A stretch of DNA of 64,000 bases from UBA9926 sp018645765 (lineage in GTDB: Bacteria; Pseudomonadota; Gammaproteobacteria; Pseudomonadales; Azotimanducaceae). A program made the translations under genes and the position numbers. Under the pieces are notes generated by a model. The model ran no database searches. It had not been told where the DNA came from and saw nothing but the letters and a program-made list of their open reading frames with translations. The stretch's first letter is position 1, and each line of letters opens with the position of its first letter. Positions 17,925 through 26,771 of the stretch are shown here, in pieces. The stretch spans positions 310,001 through 374,000 of the forward strand of contig CASIBO010000002.1 in assembly GCA_949372755.1 (NCBI GenBank), read 5' to 3'.

Positions 17925-18794
17925 CCTTTTGTAAGGATTTCGCAATCCGTTGGGTTGTTTCTTGAAACGCTTATATTCCCACTGGTACTGGGCCGGGTAC
18001 TGCCGAACTAAATCCTCGATCGCCGCATTTAGCCCGGTCAAGGCCAACACTTCGTCATCCTGGCTTAGATCCGGAACTGGCCGATAGTGGACATCGAACA
18101 GTCCGCGGTGGTTCCGCGTTAGGGCGACGAGTATTGGCGTTGCGCCTGATTTCAGCGCTAACCGGTGCGCCAATCGATCGGTAAAAGCCGGTTGATCAAA
18201 AAATGATACAAAAAAACCCGTTTGCGGCACTTGGTCTGGTAATACGACGACCGTACCCCCTTCTTTGAGCGTTTTAAACAGCCGCGCTAAACCGCGCGGG
18301 GTGGTCGGCACCATTTGATTGCCATAACGCATTCGAACCCGCTCGATGATGCGGGCCATTGCTTTTAGTTTCGGCGGCTTAAACAGCGCCGTAAACTGAC
18401 CAACCGTTTCAGAATACAATGCATTATAAAGCTCCCAGTTCCCAATATGGGGAACCAGTAATAGCACGCCTTTGTCATGAGCAATGGCTGCCTGAAGATA
18501 TTCTTGGCCAATTTGATTGTCGATCCATGTAAGCAAGCGCTTACCATCTTTGCACCAGACCGCAGGCGTTTCGAATGCTGTCTGGCAGGTTGCAATCAGA
18601 CTTTCTCGGGTTAAACGATGTTTGGTGGCTGCCGCGTCTTTCGGAAAACACCGGGCAAGATTGATCTCTGTAATACGGCGGCTCTTTGAGCGACTGTAAA
18701 ACAGCCACAGGCCAAACAGCCGTCCCAAAACTTGCAGCAATGGTCGAGGCAGTAATCCAATCATCCGTATCAACAAGTACACGAAGCAACCCAT
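17919..18794 (-). CDS. LpxL/HtrB-family lysophospholipid (lipid A) acyltransferase
   Basis: A 291-residue inner-membrane-anchored acyltransferase. It has an N-terminal hydrophobic segment and the catalytic HX4E motif in VPHIGNWELYNA (about residues 113-124), followed by a conserved TTPRGLARLF and LPDQVPQTG segment. These match the LpxL/LpxM/HtrB family, which adds secondary acyl chains to lipid A; the exact chain and position cannot be told. Pseudomonads carry a related acyltransferase near glyQS and gyrB. Confidence 0.85.
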   Translation of the reverse strand: MGCFVYLLIRMIGLLPRPLLQVLGRLFGLWLFYSRSKSRRITEINLARCFPKDAAATKHRLTRESLIATCQTAFETPAVWCKDGKRLLTWIDNQIGQEYLQAAIAHDKGVLLLVPHIGNWELYNALYSETVGQFTALFKPPKLKAMARIIERVRMRYGNQMVPTTPRGLARLFKTLKEGGTVVVLPDQVPQTGFFVSFFDQPAFTDRLAHRLALKSGATPILVALTRNHRGLFDVHYRPVPDLSQDDEVLALTGLNAAIEDLVRQYPAQYQWEYKRFKKQPNGLRNPYKRL

Positions 18795-18997
18795 CCCTAA
18801 AAGGCCGAACGCTGAGTTTACAGTACTAAGACCAACAATCCTCCCAAACTAAAGCCTCGCGGCGGATTGTTTGATGCACCAAGATAAGCCGGTTTATTAC
18901 TGTCTCACGCGCACTTGCGGTACCGCCTTTCGTCAAGGCAGCCGAAAACATCAAAGACCGGTTATAACAGAGGCAGACTGTCAGCTGAGACTTCCTG

Positions 18998-19003
18998 TAT
19001 AAT
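18998..19003 (+). promoter_or_regulatory. Candidate -10 element for glyQS
   Basis: A perfect TATAAT ends 27 bases before the glyQ ATG. There is no good -35 at the normal spacing. The rest of the 236-base gap between the acyltransferase and glyQ shows no gene. Confidence 0.45.
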
Positions 19004-19030
19004 TTCGTTTTTTCCTAGTTAATAAAGACC

Positions 19031-19969
19031 ATGCCCAAAGTTGATACCTTTCAAGATCTGATTCTGACCCTACAGCAATTCTGGGCGGCTAAGGGCTGCG
19101 TGCTGATGCAACCTTATGACATGGAAGTCGGCGCGGGAACTTTCCACCCCGCGACCTTTTTAAGGGCAATCGGGCCAGAGCGCTGGTCTGCGGCGTATGT
19201 TCAACCCTGCAGACGGCCAACCGATGGTCGCTATGGTGAGAACCCGAATCGTTATCAGTACTACTACCAATTTCAGGTCGTTATGAAGCCCAATCCCGAA
19301 AATTTTCAAGAGTTGTACCTTGAGTCATTGGTTCATCTTGGGATAGACCCCGCTGTTCATGATATTCGCTTCGTTGAAGACAACTGGGAGTCACCCACCC
19401 TCGGGGCTTGGGGGCTTGGGTGGGAAGTGTGGATGGATGGTATGGAAATCACTCAATTTACGTATTTCCAACAAGTTGCTGGTTTGGAATGCTTTCCCGT
19501 CATGGGCGAGATCACCTACGGCTTGGAACGATTATCGCTGTATCTGCAAGGTGTTGAGGACTTCCAACAGCTGGTTTGGTCCGACAATGGTCAAGGCCAA
19601 CCCGTCAGCTATGCTGATATTTTCCATCAATACGAAGTCGAGATGTCTGCTTTTAACTTTGATCTAGCTGATATCGATGGCCTGTTTCAACAATTCGACT
19701 ATTTTGAAGCCGAGGCCAATCGGTTTTTGGGTGCCGGCTTACCGCTGCCAGCCTATGAGTACGTCATGAAAGCCTCGCACTGTTTCAACCTGTTGGATGC
19801 TCGATCCGCAATTTCCGTCACAGAGCGGCAACGATTTATTTTGAGAGTTCGCACCTTGGCACGGGGTGTCGGCGCATCCTACTTCGAAACTCGACGAGCA
19901 GCCGGGTTCCCGCTTGCATCTGACAGCGATCGCGCCTTTGTTTTAAAAGGACTACCCGATGCCTCATGA
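19031..19969 (+). CDS. glyQ: Glycyl-tRNA synthetase alpha subunit
   Basis: The catalytic subunit of the bacterial alpha2beta2 glycyl-tRNA synthetase, which charges tRNA-Gly. The 312-residue protein carries the class II core with the typical YDMEVGAGTFHPATFLR near residue 28, RPTDGRYGENPNRYQ, and EWxVWMDGMEITQFTYFQQ-like sequence. It overlaps the glyS start by 11 bases. Confidence 0.98.
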   Translation: MPKVDTFQDLILTLQQFWAAKGCVLMQPYDMEVGAGTFHPATFLRAIGPERWSAAYVQPCRRPTDGRYGENPNRYQYYYQFQVVMKPNPENFQELYLESLVHLGIDPAVHDIRFVEDNWESPTLGAWGLGWEVWMDGMEITQFTYFQQVAGLECFPVMGEITYGLERLSLYLQGVEDFQQLVWSDNGQGQPVSYADIFHQYEVEMSAFNFDLADIDGLFQQFDYFEAEANRFLGAGLPLPAYEYVMKASHCFNLLDARSAISVTERQRFILRVRTLARGVGASYFETRRAAGFPLASDSDRAFVLKGLPDAS

Positions 19970-22010
19970 AACCTTGCTACTTGAAATCGGGACCGAAGAG
20001 CTACCGCCCAAAAGCCTGATGGCCCTAAAAACGGCCTTTGCCGAGAACCTTAAGAAGGCCTTGGATGATCGCCAGTTCAACTATGGCGACGTTACGGCGT
20101 TCGCAACACCCCGTCGTCTTGCCGTACGCATTGCAGCCTGCGAAGACGTTCAGCCTGAGCAAAAAATCCAAAAAAAGGGCCCCAAGCTGAGCGCTGCCTT
20201 CGACAGCAACGGTCAACCAACCAAGGCATTAAACGGATTTTTGAAGTCCTGCGGGATTACAGATCCAAATTTACTGGAACAAGAAGAAACAGAGAAAGGT
20301 GCCTGGGTCGTTTACCGTTCTACCCAGGCCGGCGCAACGCTGAGCTCAGAAATTCAGGCGATGCTGATTGAAGCCACCGCAACCTTGCCAATTGCAAAGC
20401 GGATGCGCTGGCAGAGTTACCGCACGGAATTTGTACGCCCTGTTCGCTGGCTGGTTGCGCTCTTTGGAAAAGAGCTACTCAATTGTGCGTTCCATGGCAG
20501 AACAGCCAGTGCAAGCACCTATGGTCATCGCGCGATGAACGGCGACGCACCAATTCTGCTCAGCCATGCCGACCAATATGAAGCAAAGCTTGAAGCCGGG
20601 TTCGTTATTGCAGGCTTTGAAAAGCGGCAAGCCTTGATTAATGAACAACTGAATAACGCCGCCTCAGCAAGAGATGCGATCGCCTCTGATGACCCGGCCT
20701 TACTCGAAGAAGTCACTGCATTGACAGAGTGGCCCCACGTTTTGAGTGGTGATTTTGATCCCGCGTTCTTAGCGGTTCCAGAGGAAGCTCTCATTTCCGC
20801 TATGCGAGAACACCAGCGCTATTTTCACTTGCGGGATGCAGCGGGTCAGCTTCAACCAAGTTTTCTGACTGTCGCCAATTTAGAAAGCCTGCAACCTGAG
20901 CAAGTGGTCGCTGGCAATGAGCGCGTCATTCGGCCGAGGCTCACAGATGCCCAATTCTTTTATAACAAGGACCTTCAGAAACCCCTCGAGGACGCTCTTG
21001 CGCAACTTAATCAGGTGGTTTTTCAAAATGAGCTCGGTTCCTTTGGCGATAAAGCGCGCCGGATCAGCGCTTTAGCAGGCATTATTGCAAAACGCCTAGG
21101 CAGCAACGAGGCCGAAGCAGCACGCGCTGGATTGCTGGCAAAAACAGACCTTATTTCCCTCATGGTCGGTGAGTTTCCAGAATTGCAAGGCATCATGGGA
21201 AGCTACTATGCTCAAGCGCAAGGAGAGTCTTCTGTCATCGCGGACAGTATTTTGGCGCATTATTTACCCCGATTTTCGGGCGACCAATTGCCGAGCAGCA
21301 TGACCGCTTGTGCGGTTGCGATTGCCGATCGCATTGATACCCTCGTCGGCTTGTTTGGCATTGGGCAGCCGCCTACTGGCAGCAAAGACCCTTTTGCGTT
21401 AAGACGGCAATCGTTGGCAGTGGTTCGAATCTGTATCGAGGTACCGATCGATCTAAATCTTATGGCTTTACTTGAGGCGTCTGCTCAACTACACACGGCA
21501 AATTGTGAAACCGCGCCCGTTATGGCTTATATCCTCGATAGATTTGAAAATTTGTTAACGGAACGCGGCGCTAAATGGGACAGTATCCGAGCAATCCGGG
21601 CGCGACCGAGCGGCATCCATAATTTATGGACTGCATCGCTTGACATTAAAAGTCTTGATCGTTTTCGAGAAACCGACGCGAGCACCTTGGTGATCAAAGC
21701 ACAAAAACGGGTGCAAAATATTATTGATAAGGCCGGCCCCATTGCCACGGGAGACGTCAATCCAAAACACTTCAACGTCCCCGTTGAAGCTCAGCTGATC
21801 AAGTGCATTGCGTCCCTTGACGCCGTTCAGAACGAATCGATCGACATCCGGCTCGCGAAGGTCGCTCACAGCGCCGAGACCATCGATTCGTATTTCAAAG
21901 AAGTGATGGTTATGGATGAAAATCTAACAATACGCGAAAACCGCCTCAACACGCTGAACCACTTAAACCGCGCGTTAACCGATATTGCCGCTTTTAATCT
22001 GTTGCAATAA
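19959..22010 (+). CDS. glyS: Glycyl-tRNA synthetase beta subunit
   Basis: The tRNA-recognition subunit of glycyl-tRNA synthetase. The 683-residue protein begins with LLLEIGTEELPPKSL and includes LPIAKRMRW, an HD-like region and a C-terminal anticodon-binding DALR-type domain (about 580-683). Its length and position directly after glyQ are standard. It converges on gyrB across a 52-base gap. Confidence 0.98.
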   Translation: MPHETLLLEIGTEELPPKSLMALKTAFAENLKKALDDRQFNYGDVTAFATPRRLAVRIAACEDVQPEQKIQKKGPKLSAAFDSNGQPTKALNGFLKSCGITDPNLLEQEETEKGAWVVYRSTQAGATLSSEIQAMLIEATATLPIAKRMRWQSYRTEFVRPVRWLVALFGKELLNCAFHGRTASASTYGHRAMNGDAPILLSHADQYEAKLEAGFVIAGFEKRQALINEQLNNAASARDAIASDDPALLEEVTALTEWPHVLSGDFDPAFLAVPEEALISAMREHQRYFHLRDAAGQLQPSFLTVANLESLQPEQVVAGNERVIRPRLTDAQFFYNKDLQKPLEDALAQLNQVVFQNELGSFGDKARRISALAGIIAKRLGSNEAEAARAGLLAKTDLISLMVGEFPELQGIMGSYYAQAQGESSVIADSILAHYLPRFSGDQLPSSMTACAVAIADRIDTLVGLFGIGQPPTGSKDPFALRRQSLAVVRICIEVPIDLNLMALLEASAQLHTANCETAPVMAYILDRFENLLTERGAKWDSIRAIRARPSGIHNLWTASLDIKSLDRFRETDASTLVIKAQKRVQNIIDKAGPIATGDVNPKHFNVPVEAQLIKCIASLDAVQNESIDIRLAKVAHSAETIDSYFKEVMVMDENLTIRENRLNTLNHLNRALTDIAAFNLLQ

Positions 22011-22045
22011 TCCGCTGCCGGCATGCGCCTTCAGAAACAAGACTC

Positions 22046-22064
22046 AAACCATTCGGTTTTGTTT
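22046..22064. terminator. Weak bidirectional hairpin between glyS and gyrB
   Basis: AAACC-ATTC-GGTTT forms a five-pair stem with a four-base loop, followed on the plus strand by TGTTTAG. The convergent glyS and gyrB genes meet here. The stem is AT-rich, so termination strength is doubtful. Confidence 0.35.
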
Positions 22065-24480
22065 AGACATCCAGGTTGGCGACGGCCATCGCATTGGCCT
22101 CAATAAATTCTCGGCGAGGCTCGACCTGATCACCCATCAGCGTATTAAAGATCTGATCGGCTGAGATCGCATCTTCGATACTAACCCGCAGCATGGTTCG
22201 GAAATTGGGATCCATCGTAGTTTCCCACAACTGATCCGCGTTCATCTCTCCAAGGCCTTTAAAGCGTTGGCGAGATTGACCGCGCGTTGCCTCTTTCTGC
22301 AGCCAATCCAATGCCTGGCTTAACCGATCGATTACCTGGGAACGCTCTCCTTTTTGAACCAAGCTGCCTGTTGGCACTAGGGCCTTCATGCGTTCGCCAA
22401 ACAAGGCTAGATCTCGATAATCTGCCGAAGCAAAAAAGTCATGGGTGAACTCATAGGTCCGCTTGAAGCCATGGCTGATGACATTCACCACAGGATAAAA
22501 AATTCCGCGTTCGCTATCTTCTAGCAGATCGGTTTCATATTGCGTTTGAGCATTTTGGAGCCGCGCCAACTCAGCCGCTAGCGCAACGGTGTAAGCTCGC
22601 ACAAACGCTTCCGTTTTCAACTCTGCGACATCCAGTCGGTCGACATACTGCATGCTACCGAGCACCGCCAACGGATAGAGTCGTTCTAGACGCCGCATTT
22701 TTTCTTGGACTGCGAAATATTCGTGGGCCAAAGCACTAAAGTCTTCTGTTGCCATCGGTGTATCGAGTGATGCCGGCACCAAACTGGCGTCATCGAGCGC
22801 GAGTTCCAGCACAAACTGATTGAGCTCAGCATCATCCTTAATATAACGCTCCTGCCGACCGCGCTTGACCTTGTACAAAGGAGGCTGCGCAATCAAAACA
22901 TGACCGCGCTCAATTAACTCGGGCATATGCCTGAAAAAGAAGGTCAATAGCAGCGTTTTAATATGCGCACCATCAACGTCTGCATCTGTCATGATGATTA
23001 TTTTATGGTACCGAAGTTTATCCGGGTCAAACTCCTGCCGCCCAATACCGCAGCCGAGTGCTGTGATCAACGTGCCGACCTCGGCCGAGGACAACATTTT
23101 ATCGAATCGAGCTTTTTCAACATTCAAGATCTTACCCTTTAAAGGCAAAATCGCTTGGTATTTACGATCTCGGCCTTGCTTGGCCGAACCACCGGCAGAA
23201 TCACCCTCTACCAAAAAGATTTCAGACTTAGCGGGGTCTTTTTCTTGGCAATCCGTTAGCTTGCCTGGCAATCCCGCAATATCAAGCGCCCCCTTTCGAC
23301 GCGTCATCTCTCGCGCTTTTCGCGCCGCCTCACGGGCTCTTGCTGCATCAATCATCTTTTGAACGATCGATTTCGCTTCTTGTGGGTTCTCAAGGAGAAA
23401 ATCCGTGAAGGACTGACTCATTTCCTGTTCGACCGCGGTTTTGACTTCCGAGGAGACCAATTTCTCTTTCGTTTGAGATGAAAATTTGGGATCCGGTACT
23501 TTGACCGAAATAATTGCGGTCAGGCCTTCTCGAGCGTCATCACCCGTTGTATTAACCTGCGCCTTCTTCCCCAGCCCTTCCTTTTCAATATAGGTATTCA
23601 GTGAACGGGTCAGCGCAGTCCGGAAACCCTGTAAATGCGTTCCCCCATCGGTCTGGGGGATATTATTCGTATAAGCCAACAAGGTTTCTTGGTAGGAATC
23701 ATTCCACTGCAAAGCAACTTCAACACCGATACCGTCTTCGCGGTCGGCTTTAAAATGAAAAATTTGGCTGAGTACCGTCTTATTGTGGTTTAAATACTCA
23801 ACAAATGACCGAACGCCGCCTTCGTACTTAAAGGCTTCTGTTCGTCCCGTCCGCTCATCGGTTAACTGAATCCCAACGCCTGAGTTTAAAAAAGAAAGCT
23901 CTCGTAACCGTTTCGCGAGGATATCGTAGTGAAATTCAATATTTGAAAAGGTGTCTTCTGATGGTCTAAATCGGCAACGGGTTCCAGTCCGCTCGGTTTT
24001 CCCAACAACCCTTAAGGGTGTTTGAGGTTCACCATGGTGATAAACCTGTTCCCAAACCTCCCCGCCACGCCAAATGGTGAGCGTTAACTCGGAAGACAAG
24101 GCATTAACCACGGATACCCCAACACCATGTAAGCCACCGGAAACCTTGTAGCTACTCTCATCGAATTTACCACCAGCGTGAAGCACCGTCATAATCACTT
24201 CAGCAGCAGATTTACCTTCCCCTTCGTGATAATCCGTTGGGATTCCTCGTCCATCGTCCGAAACCGTTACCGATTGATCCGGGTGAATAATGACATCAAT
24301 GCTGGAACAATGTCCCTCTAACGCTTCATCAATCGAGTTATCGACCAACTCCTGAACCATATGGTGCAATCCAGTGCCGTCGTCCGTATCGCCGATATAC
24401 ATCCCAGGCCGCTTGCGGACCGCTTCAAGGCCTTTCAAAACCTTAATACTGCTAGAATCGTAAGTCCGTTCGTCACTCAT
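22063..24480 (-). CDS. gyrB: DNA gyrase subunit B
   Basis: The ATPase subunit of gyrase, which introduces negative supercoils. The 805-residue protein has a GHKL ATPase domain (DNSIDEALEG and DDGRGIPTDYH, with GGLHGVGVSVVNAL), a transducer domain, and the TOPRIM motif EGDSAGGSAKQGRDR near residue 427. The C-terminus carries the gammaproteobacterial insert and the QRFKGLGEMN motif. It overlaps the recF stop by eight bases, continuing the dnaA-dnaN-recF-gyrB order. Confidence 0.98.
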   Translation of the reverse strand: MSDERTYDSSSIKVLKGLEAVRKRPGMYIGDTDDGTGLHHMVQELVDNSIDEALEGHCSSIDVIIHPDQSVTVSDDGRGIPTDYHEGEGKSAAEVIMTVLHAGGKFDESSYKVSGGLHGVGVSVVNALSSELTLTIWRGGEVWEQVYHHGEPQTPLRVVGKTERTGTRCRFRPSEDTFSNIEFHYDILAKRLRELSFLNSGVGIQLTDERTGRTEAFKYEGGVRSFVEYLNHNKTVLSQIFHFKADREDGIGVEVALQWNDSYQETLLAYTNNIPQTDGGTHLQGFRTALTRSLNTYIEKEGLGKKAQVNTTGDDAREGLTAIISVKVPDPKFSSQTKEKLVSSEVKTAVEQEMSQSFTDFLLENPQEAKSIVQKMIDAARAREAARKAREMTRRKGALDIAGLPGKLTDCQEKDPAKSEIFLVEGDSAGGSAKQGRDRKYQAILPLKGKILNVEKARFDKMLSSAEVGTLITALGCGIGRQEFDPDKLRYHKIIIMTDADVDGAHIKTLLLTFFFRHMPELIERGHVLIAQPPLYKVKRGRQERYIKDDAELNQFVLELALDDASLVPASLDTPMATEDFSALAHEYFAVQEKMRRLERLYPLAVLGSMQYVDRLDVAELKTEAFVRAYTVALAAELARLQNAQTQYETDLLEDSERGIFYPVVNVISHGFKRTYEFTHDFFASADYRDLALFGERMKALVPTGSLVQKGERSQVIDRLSQALDWLQKEATRGQSRQRFKGLGEMNADQLWETTMDPNFRTMLRVSIEDAISADQIFNTLMGDQVEPRREFIEANAMAVANLDV

Positions 24481-25561
24481 AGTGGTCCCCTCCAGTATCC
24501 CGAATTATACCCTGTTTCACGTGAAACAGCCGGTTTAATTTATCCCCCCAAAATTGCTTTAAAGCTTCTGGGTCCGTGCTGGTCGTAAAAATTTGCGGGC
24601 CGTTTTCAGTTAAGCACCTTGAGATGAGCTGACCGTGATCGCCGTCTATTTCGGCCACCGGGTCATCAACCAATAAAATCGTCTTTTGCCGCACCGCACC
24701 CGGCAAACAACTCAATTGCGCTAAACTAAGTGCCCAAGCCAACATTTTTGCTTCGCCGCGACTGTAGTGCTCGATCACAGAGCGGCCGCCTACCGACAAT
24801 CGCAAATCTGACCGATGCAAGCCTTTTTGCGAAAACCCTCTCCTAAGATCCGTTGCCAGATCCGCCTGCAAGGCTTCCGCCAACGACATCTCTGGCGGCC
24901 AGCCACGGCGGTACTCAAGCTTTAAACCATCGAAACGCCCAAGTAAATTAATTAATCTGAGGAACTCAAGACGGAGCTGCTGATAATAGGTCTCACGATA
25001 ACCGTCGATCACCTCGCTATGAGTCGCCAAAACGCGCGTCCAGTCGCTCAGTGCATCATTTGATCGGCCAAGCTTTAACAGTTGATTCCGTTGATGCAAC
25101 GCCCGCGCACAAGCCCGCCACTCTTCCGAGAACTGAGGTTTCACGTGAAACAATCCCCAGTTTAAGAACCGTCGTCGTCGTTCCGGCTCACCCAAAACCA
25201 GCTGAATGGTGTTGGGGTCAAACACCATCGTCGGCAATACCGCCGCCAAGGCACTGCTCCGAACAATGGGCTCTTGATTAAGTCGTAATTGATGGCGCTT
25301 GCTACGGCCCCGCTGAACCGCCAACTGATCCCCGCCATTGGTTCGTCCTCGAACCAATGCAAACTCCGAATCATCCCCAATTACCGAGGCGGCGTGCTGA
25401 GCGCGGAATGACCTAAAATGGCCCAAAAAATAAATGGTTTCCAACAAGCTGGTTTTACCACTGCCATTGTCCCCATAAAACCCATTGACACCCAAACTCG
25501 GCGTTAACGTTGCCTGCTGTATGTTCCGAAAACTGAGAACCTCCAGCTGGCTTAGACTCAT
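24473..25561 (-). CDS. recF: DNA replication and repair protein RecF
   Basis: RecF is an SMC-like ABC ATPase that helps RecOR load RecA at gapped forks. The 362-residue protein has Walker A GDNGSGKTSL near residue 32, the signature segment SRGEAKMLAWAL and Walker B ILLVDDPVAEID. Its ATG overlaps the stop of the upstream dnaN (ATGA). Both parS-like sites of this window lie inside it, each encoding the peptide LFHVK. Confidence 0.96.
   Translation of the reverse strand: MSLSQLEVLSFRNIQQATLTPSLGVNGFYGDNGSGKTSLLETIYFLGHFRSFRAQHAASVIGDDSEFALVRGRTNGGDQLAVQRGRSKRHQLRLNQEPIVRSSALAAVLPTMVFDPNTIQLVLGEPERRRRFLNWGLFHVKPQFSEEWRACARALHQRNQLLKLGRSNDALSDWTRVLATHSEVIDGYRETYYQQLRLEFLRLINLLGRFDGLKLEYRRGWPPEMSLAEALQADLATDLRRGFSQKGLHRSDLRLSVGGRSVIEHYSRGEAKMLAWALSLAQLSCLPGAVRQKTILLVDDPVAEIDGDHGQLISRCLTENGPQIFTTSTDPEALKQFWGDKLNRLFHVKQGIIRDTGGDHYE
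24513..24528. promoter_or_regulatory. parS: parS centromere site (perfect 16-base consensus)
   Basis: TGTTTCACGTGAAACA is identical to the bacterial parS consensus bound by ParB and is a perfect palindrome. It lies near the 3' end of recF, encoding the LFHVKQ segment, about 5 kb from the proposed oriC. ParB (37521-38435) is encoded in the same window. Binding is expected from established parS knowledge, not shown. Confidence 0.92.
25137..25152. promoter_or_regulatory. parS: parS centromere site (15 of 16 match)
   Basis: GGTTTCACGTGAAACA differs from the parS consensus only at the first base. It lies in recF where the conserved GLFHVKP segment is encoded, 624 bases from the perfect site. Two close sites favour real ParB nucleation over a chance codon match. 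Confidence 0.82.
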
Positions 25562-26661
25562 AGCTTCATCGGCATGATCACGTAGAGGGCATTTTCTACG
25601 GCGGGATCTTCGATCAACGCGCTACTGTTACCATCAAAGACCGTAATTTTGACGGTTTCCCCTCGGATCACGTTTAACACATCCAGTAAATACCCAACAT
25701 TAAACCCAATTTCTAACGGCGTGCCGGCATAATCGACGGGCAACGTTTCTTCCGCATCTTCTTGTTCTGGGTTATTCGTACTGAGCGTAATCAGACCGTC
25801 ACTGAAGTTAACCCGAATGCCTCGAAATTTTTCGTTCGATAGAATCGCCGTTCGATTCAATGCCCGCCGCAAATCTTGTTTGTTCGCAACAATCTGTTTA
25901 TCACCATTTCTAGGGATCACGCGCTCATAATCTGGAAATCGACCATCAACCAATTTGGTCGTTAATTGGAAAGGCCCCGTGGATAATCGCAAATGATTCG
26001 CCCCAAAAGCCAAAGACACATCCTCATCACAATCATTGAGCAAACGCTGCAGCTCTAACACCCCTTTGCGCGGCACAATCACTTGCGATGCGGGTTCATC
26101 CGTTCGCTCGCCCAACTGATGATAATTTGATGCCAGCCGATGGCCGTCAGTGGCAACACATCTAATCGCGCCAAAACCCTGTTCAACCAGCATGCCATTT
26201 AAGAAATACCGAACGTCTTGTTGCGCCATAGCAAAGGCGGTTAGATCCAGGAGTTGTTTCATAATCTCAGCTTGGATTGATACTTGGCTATCTGCACTCG
26301 ATGTCTCGACGGCCGGGAAATCAATTGCCGGCAAAGTTGATAAGTTCGATCGAAAACGCCCGGACCGAATCTCAAGTCGATCCTCTTTCAACGTAATATC
26401 GATCTCAGCGTTATCCGGCAGCTCACGACAAATATCGACAAACTTTCGCGCTGGCACCGTCACTTCACCTTCTAATTCGACCGAGGCGCTCAGTTGTCCG
26501 ACCATCTCAACTTCAAGATCTGTTCCCGTCATCGAAAGCCGAGAGCCCTCAACACGCAATAAGATATTGGACAAAATAGGCAACGTTTGACGGCGCTCGA
26601 CGACCCCTGCTACCTGCTGCAGCGGCCGCAATAACGTTTCTCGACTGATTGAAAACTTCAT
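25558..26661 (-). CDS. dnaN: DNA polymerase III beta clamp, canonical copy (recF-proximal)
   Basis: The ring-shaped processivity clamp that tethers polymerases and repair factors to DNA. The 367-residue protein has three beta-clamp domains. It keeps the canonical partner pocket (TDGHRLA at 171-177, C-terminal VIMPMKL with Met363) and charged dimer-interface residues (Arg102 and Arg104 on one face, Glu299, Glu301, Asp302, Glu304 and Glu305 on the other, Ile273-Leu274). DNA-contact positions equivalent to E. coli Arg24 and Gln149 are kept (VERRQTLPIL, MAQQDVRY). It overlaps recF by four bases. AAGGA lies seven bases before the ATG. It is the second of two tandem dnaN genes and, by these residues, the more likely housekeeping clamp. 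Confidence 0.96.
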   Translation of the reverse strand: MKFSISRETLLRPLQQVAGVVERRQTLPILSNILLRVEGSRLSMTGTDLEVEMVGQLSASVELEGEVTVPARKFVDICRELPDNAEIDITLKEDRLEIRSGRFRSNLSTLPAIDFPAVETSSADSQVSIQAEIMKQLLDLTAFAMAQQDVRYFLNGMLVEQGFGAIRCVATDGHRLASNYHQLGERTDEPASQVIVPRKGVLELQRLLNDCDEDVSLAFGANHLRLSTGPFQLTTKLVDGRFPDYERVIPRNGDKQIVANKQDLRRALNRTAILSNEKFRGIRVNFSDGLITLSTNNPEQEDAEETLPVDYAGTPLEIGFNVGYLLDVLNVIRGETVKITVFDGNSSALIEDPAVENALYVIMPMKL

Positions 26662-26771
26662 AGCTCAATCCTTAACTTAGGGGGCTAGTATTTAAAAACG
26701 TCCATATCATAAAAGCTTCGAAAGCGTTCTTTTGATTCTCTACGATTGTAAGTACTTACTATCAAAAAAAA
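26662..26771 (-). other. Spacer between the two dnaN genes with a 12-base palindrome
   Basis: This 110-base AT-rich spacer contains the perfect palindrome GTAAGTACTTAC at 26748-26759 and, further on, possible -10 sequences such as TATGAT without a good -35. A run of eight T on the coding strand directly follows the upstream dnaN stop. A separate promoter or operator for the recF-proximal dnaN is possible. Tight overlaps elsewhere in the cluster make this spacer stand out. Confidence 0.4.
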
